Of a DNA stretch of 64,000 nucleotides, positions 55,705 to 64,000 are shown piece after piece; position 1 is the stretch's first letter; each line of letters begins with the position of its first letter. Below the pieces are notes generated by a model. It worked only from the letters and a program-made list of their open reading frames with translations. It had not been told where the DNA came from and did no database searches. Source of the DNA: Sphingobium naphthae (lineage in GTDB: Bacteria > Pseudomonadota > Alphaproteobacteria > Sphingomonadales > Sphingomonadaceae); NCBI RefSeq assembly GCF_020782235.1, contig NZ_JAJGNO010000007.1, positions 62,001 through 126,000 on the forward strand. Direction: 5' to 3'. Position numbers and translations under genes: made by a program.

Positions 55705-58076
55705 GGCGTCACCGTCAGCGTCGTCGACTGAAGCGCGACCGAACTGTTGCCGGTCATGATCTCGAACGCGCCCGGTTCGACGACATGATGCATGCTATCA
55801 TTCCAAATCTTCAGGCTTTCGGGATCAATGGTGAAGCGGACCGTCCGCACTTCACCCGGTTTGAGAGTGACGCGCTGGAAGCCCTTCAATTCCTTGATCG
55901 GACGCGTCACCGAACTCACCTTGTCATGAATGTAGAGCTGGACCACCTCGTCGCCTTCCCGCGCGCCCGTGTTGCGGACGTCGACGGCGACGGTCGTGGT
56001 GCCGCCGGTGCCGATGCTGGCTTGTGACAGGCGCGGCGGCGACAGGGCGAAGCTGGTGTAGCTGAGGCCGAAGCCGAAGGGGTAAAGCGGATCGGTCGTG
56101 TCGAACAGATAGCCGCGCCGGGCGCTCGGCTTCACATTGTAGAAGGCCGGCAACTGCCCCACCGATCGCGGCACCGTCACGGGCAGCTTGCCGCCCGGAT
56201 TGACGTCGCCGAACAGAATGTCCGCAACGGCATGGCCGCCCTGCTCGCCCAGATACCAGCCTTCCAGCAGGGCGTTGGCCTGCTCGCTGATCTTCACCGT
56301 CGATGCCGGCCGGCCGTTGATCAGCACCACCGTGATCGGCTTGCCCAGCGCCTTCAGGGCATCGAACAAGGCCTGCTGCTCGCCGACTAGGTCTAGGTTC
56401 GGCCGGTCGCCCAGATGATTGGGCGCCCACCCCTCACGGCTCGACTGCTCGGTGTCGCCCAGCGTCAGGATGATGCGGTCCACGCTCTTCGCCGCCTCCA
56501 CCGCCTGCGCGATCAGCCGGCGATTTTCGGCCGGATCGGCCTTTTCGACCTTGTCTGCCCACCAGTCGTCATTCTGCGTGATCTTCACGCCCTGCGCGAA
56601 GACGATGGTCGCCCGGTCGCCGACCTTCGCCTTGATGCCTTCCAATATGGAGACGGCATGCGGCGGCTGGCCATAATAGCCGCCCAGCCGCGCCACGGCC
56701 GCGCTCGGCCCGATGACCGCGATCGACCCTGTCGGCTTCAGCGGCAGCATCCCGTCATTCTTCAGCAGCGTGATCGATCGCTGCGCCGCCGTGCGCGCCA
56801 GCGCCCGCGCCTCGCTGTTGTTGGTGATCGCCTCCGCCTGCGCCGCATCGGCATAGGGATGTTCGAACAGCCCGGCGCGAAATTTCAGTTCCAGCATCCG
56901 CCGCACCGCTTTGTCGACCTGCGCCTCGCTGACCTTGCCCGCGCGCACCTGCGCGCCCAGCGTGGCGTAGGACAGCCCGTCGGGCAGGTCCGCGTCGACG
57001 CCCGCGTCCAGCGCGCGCCGGGCCGCTTCCTCCAGGCTGCCGGCGACATGATGGATGCTCATCAGCTGGTCGACACCCGAATAATCGGACACCACCGCGC
57101 CGCGGAAGCCCCATTCCCCGCGCAGCACATCGCCCAGCAGCCAGCGGTTCATATGGCTCGGCACGCCGTCAATCTCGTTATAGCTCGCCATCACCGCATT
57201 GATGCCGGTGCGCTTCACCACCTGCGCGAAGGGCGGAAAGAAATTCTCGCGCAACTCGCGCTCCGACACCGGGGCCGGCCCCACATTGGTGCCGCTTTCG
57301 GGCTGGCCATGGCCGGTCAGATGCTTGAGCGTCGCGAACACCTTGCCGGGGCGCAGATCGCGCGCCCGGCCGGCCCCCTGCAGCCCCTCGACCGCAGCGA
57401 CCCCCATCTCGCCGACCAGATAGGGGTCCTCACCATAGGTTTCCTCGATCCGCCCCCAACGCGGGTCGCGCGCGATGTCGACCACGGGCGACAGCACCAT
57501 CGGCACGCCGCGCGCCCGTATCTCGCGGGCGATCACGCCGTTCACCTGCCGCACCAGCGCCGGGTCCCAGGAGGACGCCAGCGCGATCGATTGGGGAAAG
57601 CTGGTCGCGCCCACCGCTGCATAGCCATGCAGCCCTTCTTCATGAAACAGGATCGGGATGCCCAGGCGTGTCTGAGTCATCGCCCATTTCTGCAGCGCAT
57701 TGACCAGCGCCACGGTCTGGCGCGGATCACGGCCGCGCGCCACGCGCGGGCTGACCGCGCCTTTGGCGTCGGATGGCCGCGTGAAATGTCCCAGGCCATG
57801 GGGATAGCGCGCCGCCAGCTTGGTCACATCAAGTTGCAGCCGATCGTCGAAGATCTGGACCTTGCTTTCCCAAACGGTGGTGATCTGCGCGATCTTCTCG
57901 TCCAGCGTCATGCGCGCGATCAGGTCGTCGACGCGCGCCTCCACCGGCGCGGCCGCATCCTTGTAGAGCGGCCGCTGATCCTGCGCCGCGCGGGCTGGCT
58001 CCATGGGCGCGAACGGCGTCGCCATCCCGATCGCCAGCAAGGATGCAGCGCCCAAAATCTTGCAGCTACGGATCAC
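55701..58076 (-). CDS. GH3 family beta-xylosidase/beta-glucosidase, first copy
   Basis: A 791-residue exported GH3 enzyme with a Sec-type signal (MIRSCKILGAASLLAIGMAT). Motifs [45 protein letters not shown] and nucleophile Asp331 in GAVVSDYSGV; C-terminal GH3_C and fibronectin-III-like domains (VRNTGAREGDEVVQLYIHD). First gene of the long operon GH3-GH3-manD-MFS-uxaC-uxuB, with a LacI-type operator 57 bp upstream that it shares with the divergent GH67 gene. Its Sec-type signal differs from the Tat signal of the sister copy. Specificity for xylosides is inferred from the locus. Confidence 0.92.
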   Translation of the reverse strand: MIRSCKILGAASLLAIGMATPFAPMEPARAAQDQRPLYKDAAAPVEARVDDLIARMTLDEKIAQITTVWESKVQIFDDRLQLDVTKLAARYPHGLGHFTRPSDAKGAVSPRVARGRDPRQTVALVNALQKWAMTQTRLGIPILFHEEGLHGYAAVGATSFPQSIALASSWDPALVRQVNGVIAREIRARGVPMVLSPVVDIARDPRWGRIEETYGEDPYLVGEMGVAAVEGLQGAGRARDLRPGKVFATLKHLTGHGQPESGTNVGPAPVSERELRENFFPPFAQVVKRTGINAVMASYNEIDGVPSHMNRWLLGDVLRGEWGFRGAVVSDYSGVDQLMSIHHVAGSLEEAARRALDAGVDADLPDGLSYATLGAQVRAGKVSEAQVDKAVRRMLELKFRAGLFEHPYADAAQAEAITNNSEARALARTAAQRSITLLKNDGMLPLKPTGSIAVIGPSAAVARLGGYYGQPPHAVSILEGIKAKVGDRATIVFAQGVKITQNDDWWADKVEKADPAENRRLIAQAVEAAKSVDRIILTLGDTEQSSREGWAPNHLGDRPNLDLVGEQQALFDALKALGKPITVVLINGRPASTVKISEQANALLEGWYLGEQGGHAVADILFGDVNPGGKLPVTVPRSVGQLPAFYNVKPSARRGYLFDTTDPLYPFGFGLSYTSFALSPPRLSQASIGTGGTTTVAVDVRNTGAREGDEVVQLYIHDKVSSVTRPIKELKGFQRVTLKPGEVRTVRFTIDPESLKIWNDSMHHVVEPGAFEIMTGNSSVALQSTTLTVTP

Positions 58077-58132
58077 CTGGCCCCTCTCCCCTTTTTCTCG
58101 CCCGACACGCTTTTCGCTTGCGACGCGTGAGC

Positions 58133-58146
58133 TGATAACGCTACCA
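58133..58146. promoter_or_regulatory. LacI-type operator in the GH3/GH67 divergent promoter
   Basis: TGATAACGCTACCA (reverse complement TGGTAGCGTTATCA) sits 57 bp before the GH3 start at 58076 and 73 bp before the GH67 start at 58219. One base differs from the site upstream of the TonB receptor. A single repressor dimer here could control both divergent transcripts. Confidence 0.85.
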
Positions 58147-58218
58147 TCGCGACACAGACCAAGCTTGTCAACGCCGTTCCTGTCGGGGACAAGCCAAAGG
58201 ACAAGGGGAGAGGGAAGA

Positions 58219-60363
58219 GTGATAGCGCGCCTGTTCTGTTATATGACGGCCATGGCCATGATGATGCTGGCGCTCCCCGCCCGGGCGGAAGATGGCTATG
58301 ATCTCTGGCTTCGCTACGCGCCGGCGGATCAGGCCCGCGCCGCAGACATCAGCGCGCATGCTCGCGCCATCGCTTCCCGAACAAATAGCCCGACGCTGCG
58401 CGCCGCTTCGCAGGAATTGCAGCACGCCATCACGCGCATGACCGGAACCGCGCCCGCCCTGGCCGCGACCCCGAGCGCTGGCGCGCTCTGGCTGGCGACG
58501 CCCGACACAGCTCCCGCTTTGCCTGTATCGCTGAAGGCGCTCGGCCCGGAAGGTTATGCCATCCGATCCATCGACCAAGGCGGGCAGCCGGTGACGCTGA
58601 TCGCCGCCAACAGCGACATCGGGGTGCTGCACGGCGTCTTTCATTGGCTGCGCCTCGCCCAGACTGGGGCCCCGCTCGACCGTCTCGACATTCGCAGCGC
58701 GCCGCGCATCGGCCTGCGCCTGCTCAACCATTGGGACAATCTGAATGGCACGGTGGAACGCGGCTATGCCGGCATGTCGATCTGGGACTGGTGGCGCCTG
58801 CCGGATTATAAGGGGCCTCGCTACACCGATTATGCCCGCGCCAACGCCTCGATCGGCATCAACGGCACCGTCCTCAACAATGTGAATGCCAAGGCCGACA
58901 GCCTGACCGCACCCTATATCGCCAAGGCGGCCGCGCTGGCCGACATTTTCCGGCCCTATGGCATCCGGGTCTATCTGTCGGTGAAATGGACCGCGCCGAT
59001 GGAGCTCGACGGGCTCAAGACCGCCGATCCGCTCGACCCGCAGGTCGCCGCCTGGTGGAAGGCGAAGGCGGACGAGATCTACCGAGCCATCCCGGATTTC
59101 GGCGGCTTCCTGGTCAAGGCGAACAGCGAAGGCCAGCCCGGCCCGCAGGATTATGACCGCACGCATGCCGATGGGGCCAACATGCTCGCCGCCGCGGTGA
59201 AGCCCCATGGCGGCATTGTCATGTGGCGCGCCTTCGTCTACGCCCATGACAATCCCGACGATCGCGCCAAACAGGCCTATGCCGACTTCAAGCCGCTCGA
59301 CGGCCAGTTCGCCGACAATGTGCTGGTGCAGGTCAAGAATGGCGCGATCGACTTCCAGCCGCGCGAACCCTTCCACCCCCTCTTCGGCGCCATGCCGAAA
59401 ACGCCGCTGATGATGGAGTTCCAGATCACCAAGGAATATCTGGGCCAGTCCACGCATCTCACCTATCTCGGCCCCCTGTTCGAGGAAACGCTCGACGCCG
59501 ACACCTATGCGAAAGGCAAGGGCTCGACCGTCGCCAAGGTGGTCGACGGATCGCTCGATGGCCATCGCCTGACCGGCATCGCGGGCGTCGCCAATATCGG
59601 CGTCGATCGCGACTGGAGCGGCTCCATTTTCAATCAGGCCGACTGGTATGCCTTTGGCCGCCTCGCCTGGGATCCCGACCTGACGGCGGAGTCGATCGCG
59701 CGCGAATGGGCGGCGATGACCTTCTCGCCCAACCCCCGCCTGGTGCAGCCGGTGGTCGCGATGATGATGGGATCGCGCGAAGCCGCGGTCGACTATATGA
59801 CGCCCCTCGGCCTTGCCCATGTCATGGGCACGGGCCATCATTATGGGCCCGCGCCCTGGGTGTCGGACCTGGCGCGCCCGGAATGGAACCCGGTCTATTA
59901 TCACAAGGCGGATGCCCGCGGCATTGGCTTCGACCGCACCAAAAGCGGCAGCAACGCCATCGCCCAATATGCGCCCGCTCTCGCGCGCCGGCTCGCCGAC
60001 CCCGCCACCACGCCTGAAAGCGAGCTGCTCTGGTTCCACCATCTTCCCTGGGATTATCGCCTGAAATCGGGCGAGACGCTCTGGAACGGCCTTGTCCACC
60101 GCTATGATCGCGGCGTCGCCTATGTCGCCGACATGCAGCGGACCTGGAACAGCCTGCGCCCGCTCGTCGATCCGGAACGCTTCGCCCAGACGCAGGCTTT
60201 CCTCGCCATCCAGCATCGCGAGGCGCAATGGTGGCGCGACGCCAGCATCGCCTATTTCCAGTCGATCAATCACCTGCCCTTGCCCGCCGGGGCCGCGCCG
60301 CCCGCGCACGATCTCGACTGGTACAAGGCGCAAAGCTTCCCCTACGCGCCGGGCCACCATTGA
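58219..60363 (+). CDS. GH67 family alpha-glucuronidase
   Basis: 714 residues from a GTG at 58219, preceded by AGGGAAGA; an ATG at 58243 would lose the basic start of the signal peptide (cleavage near LPARAE). GH67 motifs: LRLLNHWDNLNGTVERGYAG, LVKANSEGQPGPQDYDR with acid Glu304, IDFQPREPFHPLFG with Asp378, and FQITKEYLGQ with Glu406. These three match the catalytic trio of Cellvibrio GlcA67A in order and spacing. It removes (4-O-methyl)glucuronic acid from the non-reducing end of aldouronic acids. It is divergent from the GH3 operon and 72 bp upstream of lacI, probably cotranscribed. Confidence 0.95.
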   Translation: MIARLFCYMTAMAMMMLALPARAEDGYDLWLRYAPADQARAADISAHARAIASRTNSPTLRAASQELQHAITRMTGTAPALAATPSAGALWLATPDTAPALPVSLKALGPEGYAIRSIDQGGQPVTLIAANSDIGVLHGVFHWLRLAQTGAPLDRLDIRSAPRIGLRLLNHWDNLNGTVERGYAGMSIWDWWRLPDYKGPRYTDYARANASIGINGTVLNNVNAKADSLTAPYIAKAAALADIFRPYGIRVYLSVKWTAPMELDGLKTADPLDPQVAAWWKAKADEIYRAIPDFGGFLVKANSEGQPGPQDYDRTHADGANMLAAAVKPHGGIVMWRAFVYAHDNPDDRAKQAYADFKPLDGQFADNVLVQVKNGAIDFQPREPFHPLFGAMPKTPLMMEFQITKEYLGQSTHLTYLGPLFEETLDADTYAKGKGSTVAKVVDGSLDGHRLTGIAGVANIGVDRDWSGSIFNQADWYAFGRLAWDPDLTAESIAREWAAMTFSPNPRLVQPVVAMMMGSREAAVDYMTPLGLAHVMGTGHHYGPAPWVSDLARPEWNPVYYHKADARGIGFDRTKSGSNAIAQYAPALARRLADPATTPESELLWFHHLPWDYRLKSGETLWNGLVHRYDRGVAYVADMQRTWNSLRPLVDPERFAQTQAFLAIQHREAQWWRDASIAYFQSINHLPLPAGAAPPAHDLDWYKAQSFPYAPGHH

Positions 60364-60435
60364 TTTTTCGCTTCTATTCCGGGGGTGGTTGTCGTTACCA
60401 AGGCGTGACATGATGCTTCCGGAAAGCCGCCGCCT

Positions 60436-61512
60436 TTGACCGACACCCGCGCCTCCCGCCGTCAGCGCAACGCGCCCACCATCACCGACGTCGCGCGCCA
60501 GGCCGGCGTCTCGCCCATGACCGTGTCGCGCGTCATCAATGGCGAGCAGGTGGTGCGGCCGGAAACGCGGGCGAAGGTCGAAGCCGCGATCGCCGCGCTC
60601 AACTATGCCCCCAGCGCCGCCGCGCGCACGCTGGCGGGCGGTGACGAGACCCGCATCGGCCTGCTCTACTCGAACCCCTCCTCCTCCTATCTCAGCGAGT
60701 TTCTCGTTGGCAGCCTCGACCAGGCCAGCCGCAGCGGCGTCGACCTGGTGGTGGAGAAATGGGACGAGGAAACGTCCATCGCCTCCGTCGTCGCGCATCT
60801 GGAGCGCGGCCGCATCAACGGCGTCATCCTGCCCCCGCCCCTCTGCGACCATGCGGACATGGTGCAGGCGCTCGACCATGCGGGCATTCCGGCCGTGGCC
60901 GTGGCGACGGGTCGCGCGCCCTCGCAGCTCGCCGCCGTCAGCATCGACGATCGCGAGGCGGCCTATGAAATGACGCGCCACCTGATCGCGCTCGGCCATG
61001 CGCGCATCGGCTTCATCAAGGGCAATCCCAATCAGAGCGCCAGCGCCCGCCGCTTCGAAGGCTATGTCCAGGCGTTGGACGAAGCCGGGCTGGCGGTGGA
61101 GGACGAACTCATCGCCCAGGGCTATTTCACCTATCGCTCGGGCCTGGACGCCGCCGAATCCATCCTGTCGCTGATCGACCCGCCGACCGCCATCTTCGCC
61201 AGCAATGACGACATGGCCGCCGCCACGGTGGCGATCGCGCATCGCACGGGGCTGGATGTGCCCGGCGATCTCACCGTCTGCGGCTTCGACGATACCTCGC
61301 TCGCCACCACCATCTGGCCCGAACTCACGACCATTCGCCAGCCGATCAGCGCCATGGCCCGCGCCGCCGTCGAAGTGCTGGTGCGCCAGCTCAAGACTCG
61401 CCGCACCCGCAGCGCCGACGCCGCCGAGCATCTGGTCCTGGACCACGCCCTCATCCGCCGCCAGTCCGACGCCGCCCCGCGATCCCGCCCCCGCCACCGC
61501 ACCGGGCCCTGA
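60436..61512 (+). CDS. LacI-family transcriptional regulator of the xylan/glucuronate island
   Basis: 358 residues from a TTG at 60436 with GGAAAG ten nt upstream; no in-frame ATG lies upstream of the HTH. The N-terminal HTH is clear ([21 protein letters not shown], hinge [14 protein letters not shown]), followed by the periplasmic-binding-like sensor ([27 protein letters not shown]-type strand, [59 protein letters not shown]). It most likely represses the operators at 47747 and 58133 until an aldouronate or glucuronate derivative binds. It is downstream of GH67 and convergent with anmK (10-bp gap). Confidence 0.93.
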   Translation: MTDTRASRRQRNAPTITDVARQAGVSPMTVSRVINGEQVVRPETRAKVEAAIAALNYAPSAAARTLAGGDETRIGLLYSNPSSSYLSEFLVGSLDQASRSGVDLVVEKWDEETSIASVVAHLERGRINGVILPPPLCDHADMVQALDHAGIPAVAVATGRAPSQLAAVSIDDREAAYEMTRHLIALGHARIGFIKGNPNQSASARRFEGYVQALDEAGLAVEDELIAQGYFTYRSGLDAAESILSLIDPPTAIFASNDDMAAATVAIAHRTGLDVPGDLTVCGFDDTSLATTIWPELTTIRQPISAMARAAVEVLVRQLKTRRTRSADAAEHLVLDHALIRRQSDAAPRSRPRHRTGP

Positions 61513-61522
61513 CCCACGCGGC

Positions 61523-62626
61523 TCAGGGCCGGAACAACACGCCCCCCGTCAGCGGCTCGGGCGCGCCGGTGGTGCCCGGGAAGCTGATCGGCAGGCCCTT
61601 CAGGTGGCGCACCGCCATATAGGCGAAACCCTGCGCCTCCAGCGCGTCGCCGTCCCAGCCGAGCCCGTCGACGTCCAGCACCTCCACGCCCGTGCGCGCC
61701 GCGATCATCACCATCAGCGTCACATTGTGCCGGCCCCCGCCTGCGACATGGATCTGGCGCGGCGTCTCCGGCACATGCGTCAGCGCGCGCGCCACCGCAG
61801 CGGCGGTGAACGCGGTCAAGGTCGCCGCGCCATCCTCCAGCGTCAGCCCCTGCACCGCCGCGATGCTGAACGCCTCGCGATCGATGCTCTTTGGCGGGGC
61901 GAGATCGAACCAGGGATCGGCCATCATCGCCGCCAGCCGCGCCTCATCCACTTGCCCCCGCGCCGCGCAGGCGCCGCCCGCATCGAACGGCGCATGTCCA
62001 TGCGTCTGCATCCAATTGTCGATCAGGCCGCTCGCCATGCCGGTGTCGAAGGCGATCAGCCCGTCGTCCGATCCGATGAAGGTGATATTGGCGACTCCGC
62101 CCAGGTTGAGGATCGCCGCAGGCTTGTCCAGCCCGGCCGCAAGGGCGCGGTGATAGACCGGCAGCAGCGGCGCGCCCTGCCCGCCCGCCGCGACATCGGC
62201 GCTGCGCAGGTCGCCCACGACCGCAATGCCGAACGCCCCCGCCAGCGCGGCGCCGTCGCCGATCTGCCAGGTCCAGCCGCGATCGGGCCGGTGCGCGACG
62301 GTGTGGCCGTGAAAGCCGATCACTCCGACATCCTCGGCGATATGCCCGCTGCGGCCCAGCAGGTCCGCCACCGCCTGCACATGATATTCGGTCAGCTCCA
62401 CCTCGACCGCGGCGATCAGCGGCTCGAAACCCGGCCGCTCCATCGCCATCGCCCGCTGGCACGCCTCGGCCAGGCGCAGGCGAAAGCCATCGTCATAGGC
62501 CATGGCGTGGAACTCCACCGCCGCGACCGCGCCTTCGCCATCGGTCTCGATCAGCGCGGCGTCGATGCCGTCGCGCGAAGTGCCGGACATCAGGCCGATG
62601 GCGAGCGTGGCTTGGGGGTTGTCCAT
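61523..62626 (-). CDS. anmK: Anhydro-N-acetylmuramic acid kinase
   Basis: 367 residues from the ATG at 62626 ([20 protein letters not shown]). AnmK phosphorylates and opens 1,6-anhydroMurNAc during peptidoglycan recycling. ATPase/kinase motifs: [40 protein letters not shown] (catalytic Asp region just after), [40 protein letters not shown] and HVAGGGRHN. Length is normal. It is divergent from tyrS across 178 bp, a pairing seen in many alphaproteobacteria. The upstream extension of the reading frame to 62755 has no supporting ribosome site. Confidence 0.95.
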   Translation of the reverse strand: MDNPQATLAIGLMSGTSRDGIDAALIETDGEGAVAAVEFHAMAYDDGFRLRLAEACQRAMAMERPGFEPLIAAVEVELTEYHVQAVADLLGRSGHIAEDVGVIGFHGHTVAHRPDRGWTWQIGDGAALAGAFGIAVVGDLRSADVAAGGQGAPLLPVYHRALAAGLDKPAAILNLGGVANITFIGSDDGLIAFDTGMASGLIDNWMQTHGHAPFDAGGACAARGQVDEARLAAMMADPWFDLAPPKSIDREAFSIAAVQGLTLEDGAATLTAFTAAAVARALTHVPETPRQIHVAGGGRHNVTLMVMIAARTGVEVLDVDGLGWDGDALEAQGFAYMAVRHLKGLPISFPGTTGAPEPLTGGVLFRP

Positions 62627-62804
62627 GAAAATCCGTTCCAGCTGGGCCTGTCGATGCCGCTTCATAGGAAGAAGTGGGGCCCTTCGACAAGCGCGCGGGC
62701 CGGACTGTCCGTCATAGTGCCGCAGGATCGCCAGCCTGCCGGACAATGCGCGCATGAACAGGAGGCTTTTCGCCGCCAGACCGCGATGCTACAGGCGCGC
62801 GCCA

Positions 62805-64000
62805 TGAGCAACTATCAGTCCGATCTCCTGCGCCTTCTGGAAACGCGCGGCTATATCCACCAGCTGACCGATGCCGAGGGGCTCGACGCCCTCGCCGCGA
62901 AACAGGTGGTGCCGGGCTATATCGGCTTCGATCCCACCGCGCCCTCGCTCCATGTCGGCCATCTGGTGTCGATCATGATGCTGCGCCAGCTGCAGAAGGC
63001 AGGCCACAAGCCGATCGTGCTGATGGGCGGCGGCACCGGCAAGATCGGGGATCCCAGCTTCAAGGACGAAGCGCGCAAGCTGCTGACGACCGACCTCATC
63101 GCGCAGAATGTCGCCAGCATCAAACGCGTGTTCGAACGCTTCCTGACCTTCGGCGACGGGCCGTCGGACGCTTGTCTGCTCGACAATGCCGAATGGCTGG
63201 ACCGCCTGGAATATATCCCGTTCCTGCGCGACATCGGCCAGCATTTCTCGGTCAACCGGATGCTGAGCTTCGACAGCGTGAAGCTGCGCCTCGACCGTGA
63301 ACAGTCGCTGAGCTTCCTTGAGTTCAACTATATGATCCTCCAGGCCTATGATTTTCTGGAGCTGTCGCGCCGCTCGGCCTGCCGCCTGCAGATGGGCGGA
63401 TCGGACCAGTGGGGCAATATCGTCAACGGCGTCGAACTCGCCCGCCGGGTCGACGGGACGCAGGTGTTCGGCCTCACCACGCCGCTGCTCACCAATGCCG
63501 ACGGCACGAAGATGGGGAAGACCGTAGGCGGCGCCGTCTGGCTCAACGAGGACCAGCTGTCCCATTATGACTATTGGCAATTCTGGCGGAACACCGCCGA
63601 TGCCGACGTCGCCAGCCGCCTGCGCCTCTTCACCGACTTGCCGATGGATGAAGTGAACCGGCTCGCCGCGCTGGAAGGCGCGGAGATCAACGAGGCCAAG
63701 AAAATCCTCGCCAACGAAGCGACGGCGCTCTGCCGCGGCGTGGACGCCGCGCAGGCCGCCGCCGAAACCGCGCGCCGCACCTTCGAGGAAGGCGCGTCCG
63801 ACGCCAATCTGCCCACCGTCAGCCTGGGCGAAGGACTCACCATCGTTCAGGCGACCACCGGTCTCGGCTTCGCCGCCTCCAACAAGGAAGTGCGCCGCAA
63901 GCTGACCGAAGGCGCGATCAAGGTGAATGGCGACGTGGTGACCGATCCGGCCGCCACGCTCAAGGCCGGCGACAAGCTGAGCTTCGGCGCCAAGAAACAC
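62805..64000 (+). CDS. tyrS: Tyrosyl-tRNA synthetase (partial, cut by the right edge)
   Basis: Class I tyrosyl-tRNA synthetase, 398 codons visible and still open at base 64000. The class I signatures are PSLHVGHL (residues 48-55, the HIGH motif) and KMGKT (236-240, the KMSKS motif). Tyrosine-binding residues are in [10 protein letters not shown] and [13 protein letters not shown]. The C-terminal S4 RNA-binding domain ([19 protein letters not shown]) is nearly complete, so only a few residues should be missing. The longer minus-strand frame here is an antisense shadow. Start chosen as the ATG at 62805. Confidence 0.97.

Noticed and set aside
58168..61497. Long minus-strand frame opposite GH67 and the LacI gene
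   Set aside because: Antisense shadow of two clearly recognisable genes; no domain, start signal or continuity of function.
62789..64000. Minus-strand frame at the right edge
   Set aside because: It covers tyrS in antisense; the plus strand carries the HIGH and KMSKS motifs and the S4 domain.

Overview
The window is about 64 kb of GC-rich, gene-dense chromosome from a member of the Sphingomonadaceae (Sphingobium, Sphingomonas or Novosphingobium type). The main evidence is an alphaproteobacterial PhyR/NepR/EcfG general stress locus in a sphingomonad arrangement, a PEP-CTERM/XrtA-type PrsT-PrsR-PrsK regulatory block, ManD-type mannonate dehydratase, large TonB-dependent receptors, and small DUF1328, DUF5818 and PA2169-family stress proteins. 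I saw no rRNA, tRNA, insertion sequence, prophage or CRISPR array. The window looks like ordinary chromosome with one well-defined catabolic island.

Layout. 1-9.4 kb: the tail of a membrane protein, purC, a TSUP permease, phaZ (PHB mobilisation), a GST and an M28 peptidase, then a divergent GH27/GH92 glycosidase pair with a perfect palindrome between them. 9.4-23.3 kb: an internally duplicated exported protein, acnA with a strong terminator, a small zinc-ribbon protein, a DUF885 hydrolase, three small stress proteins (two behind a candidate sigma-EcfG promoter), a 2-hydroxyacid dehydrogenase, an SH3 protein, a translationally coupled operon of POT transporter plus two exported amidohydrolases (the second apparently without metal ligands), a nitroreductase and a YtrA-type regulator. 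23.4-30.2 kb: prsK-prsR-prsT and a TIGR03013-type sugar transferase for exopolysaccharide. 30.4-34.5 kb: the general stress locus. phyR, a 43-residue membrane protein, ecfG and a 79-residue membrane protein are on the minus strand, while nepR and a sensor-kinase-like protein with a degenerate ATPase domain run divergently. 34.5-44.6 kb: tgt, a small unknown gene, an RpfF-like crotonase facing a GGDEF-EAL protein, putA with a divergent Lrp-type regulator, and an SGNH hydrolase.

44.6-61.5 kb is a glucuronoxylan / aldouronate utilisation island. A TonB-dependent receptor would import acidic oligosaccharides. Alpha-glucuronidase (GH67) and two GH3 enzymes would release glucuronate and xylose. A hexuronate-type MFS transporter, UxaC, UxuB and ManD would convert glucuronate through fructuronate and mannonate to 2-keto-3-deoxygluconate. 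A LacI regulator is encoded beside GH67, and near-identical 14-bp operators (consensus TGRTARCGCTAYCA) lie before the receptor and in the GH3/GH67 divergent promoter region. KDG kinase/aldolase and xylose-catabolic genes are not in the window. The window ends with anmK and a divergent tyrS cut by the right edge.

Three sites with the form GGAAC-N17-GTT (before DUF1328, before the 43-residue gene/ecfG, and before nepR) outline a local sigma-EcfG regulon. The least explained features are the 43-residue membrane protein directly behind such a promoter, the degenerate kinase paired with nepR, a PrsR that lacks the GAFTGA loop, the pseudo-amidohydrolase partner, and a triple tandem terminator array.
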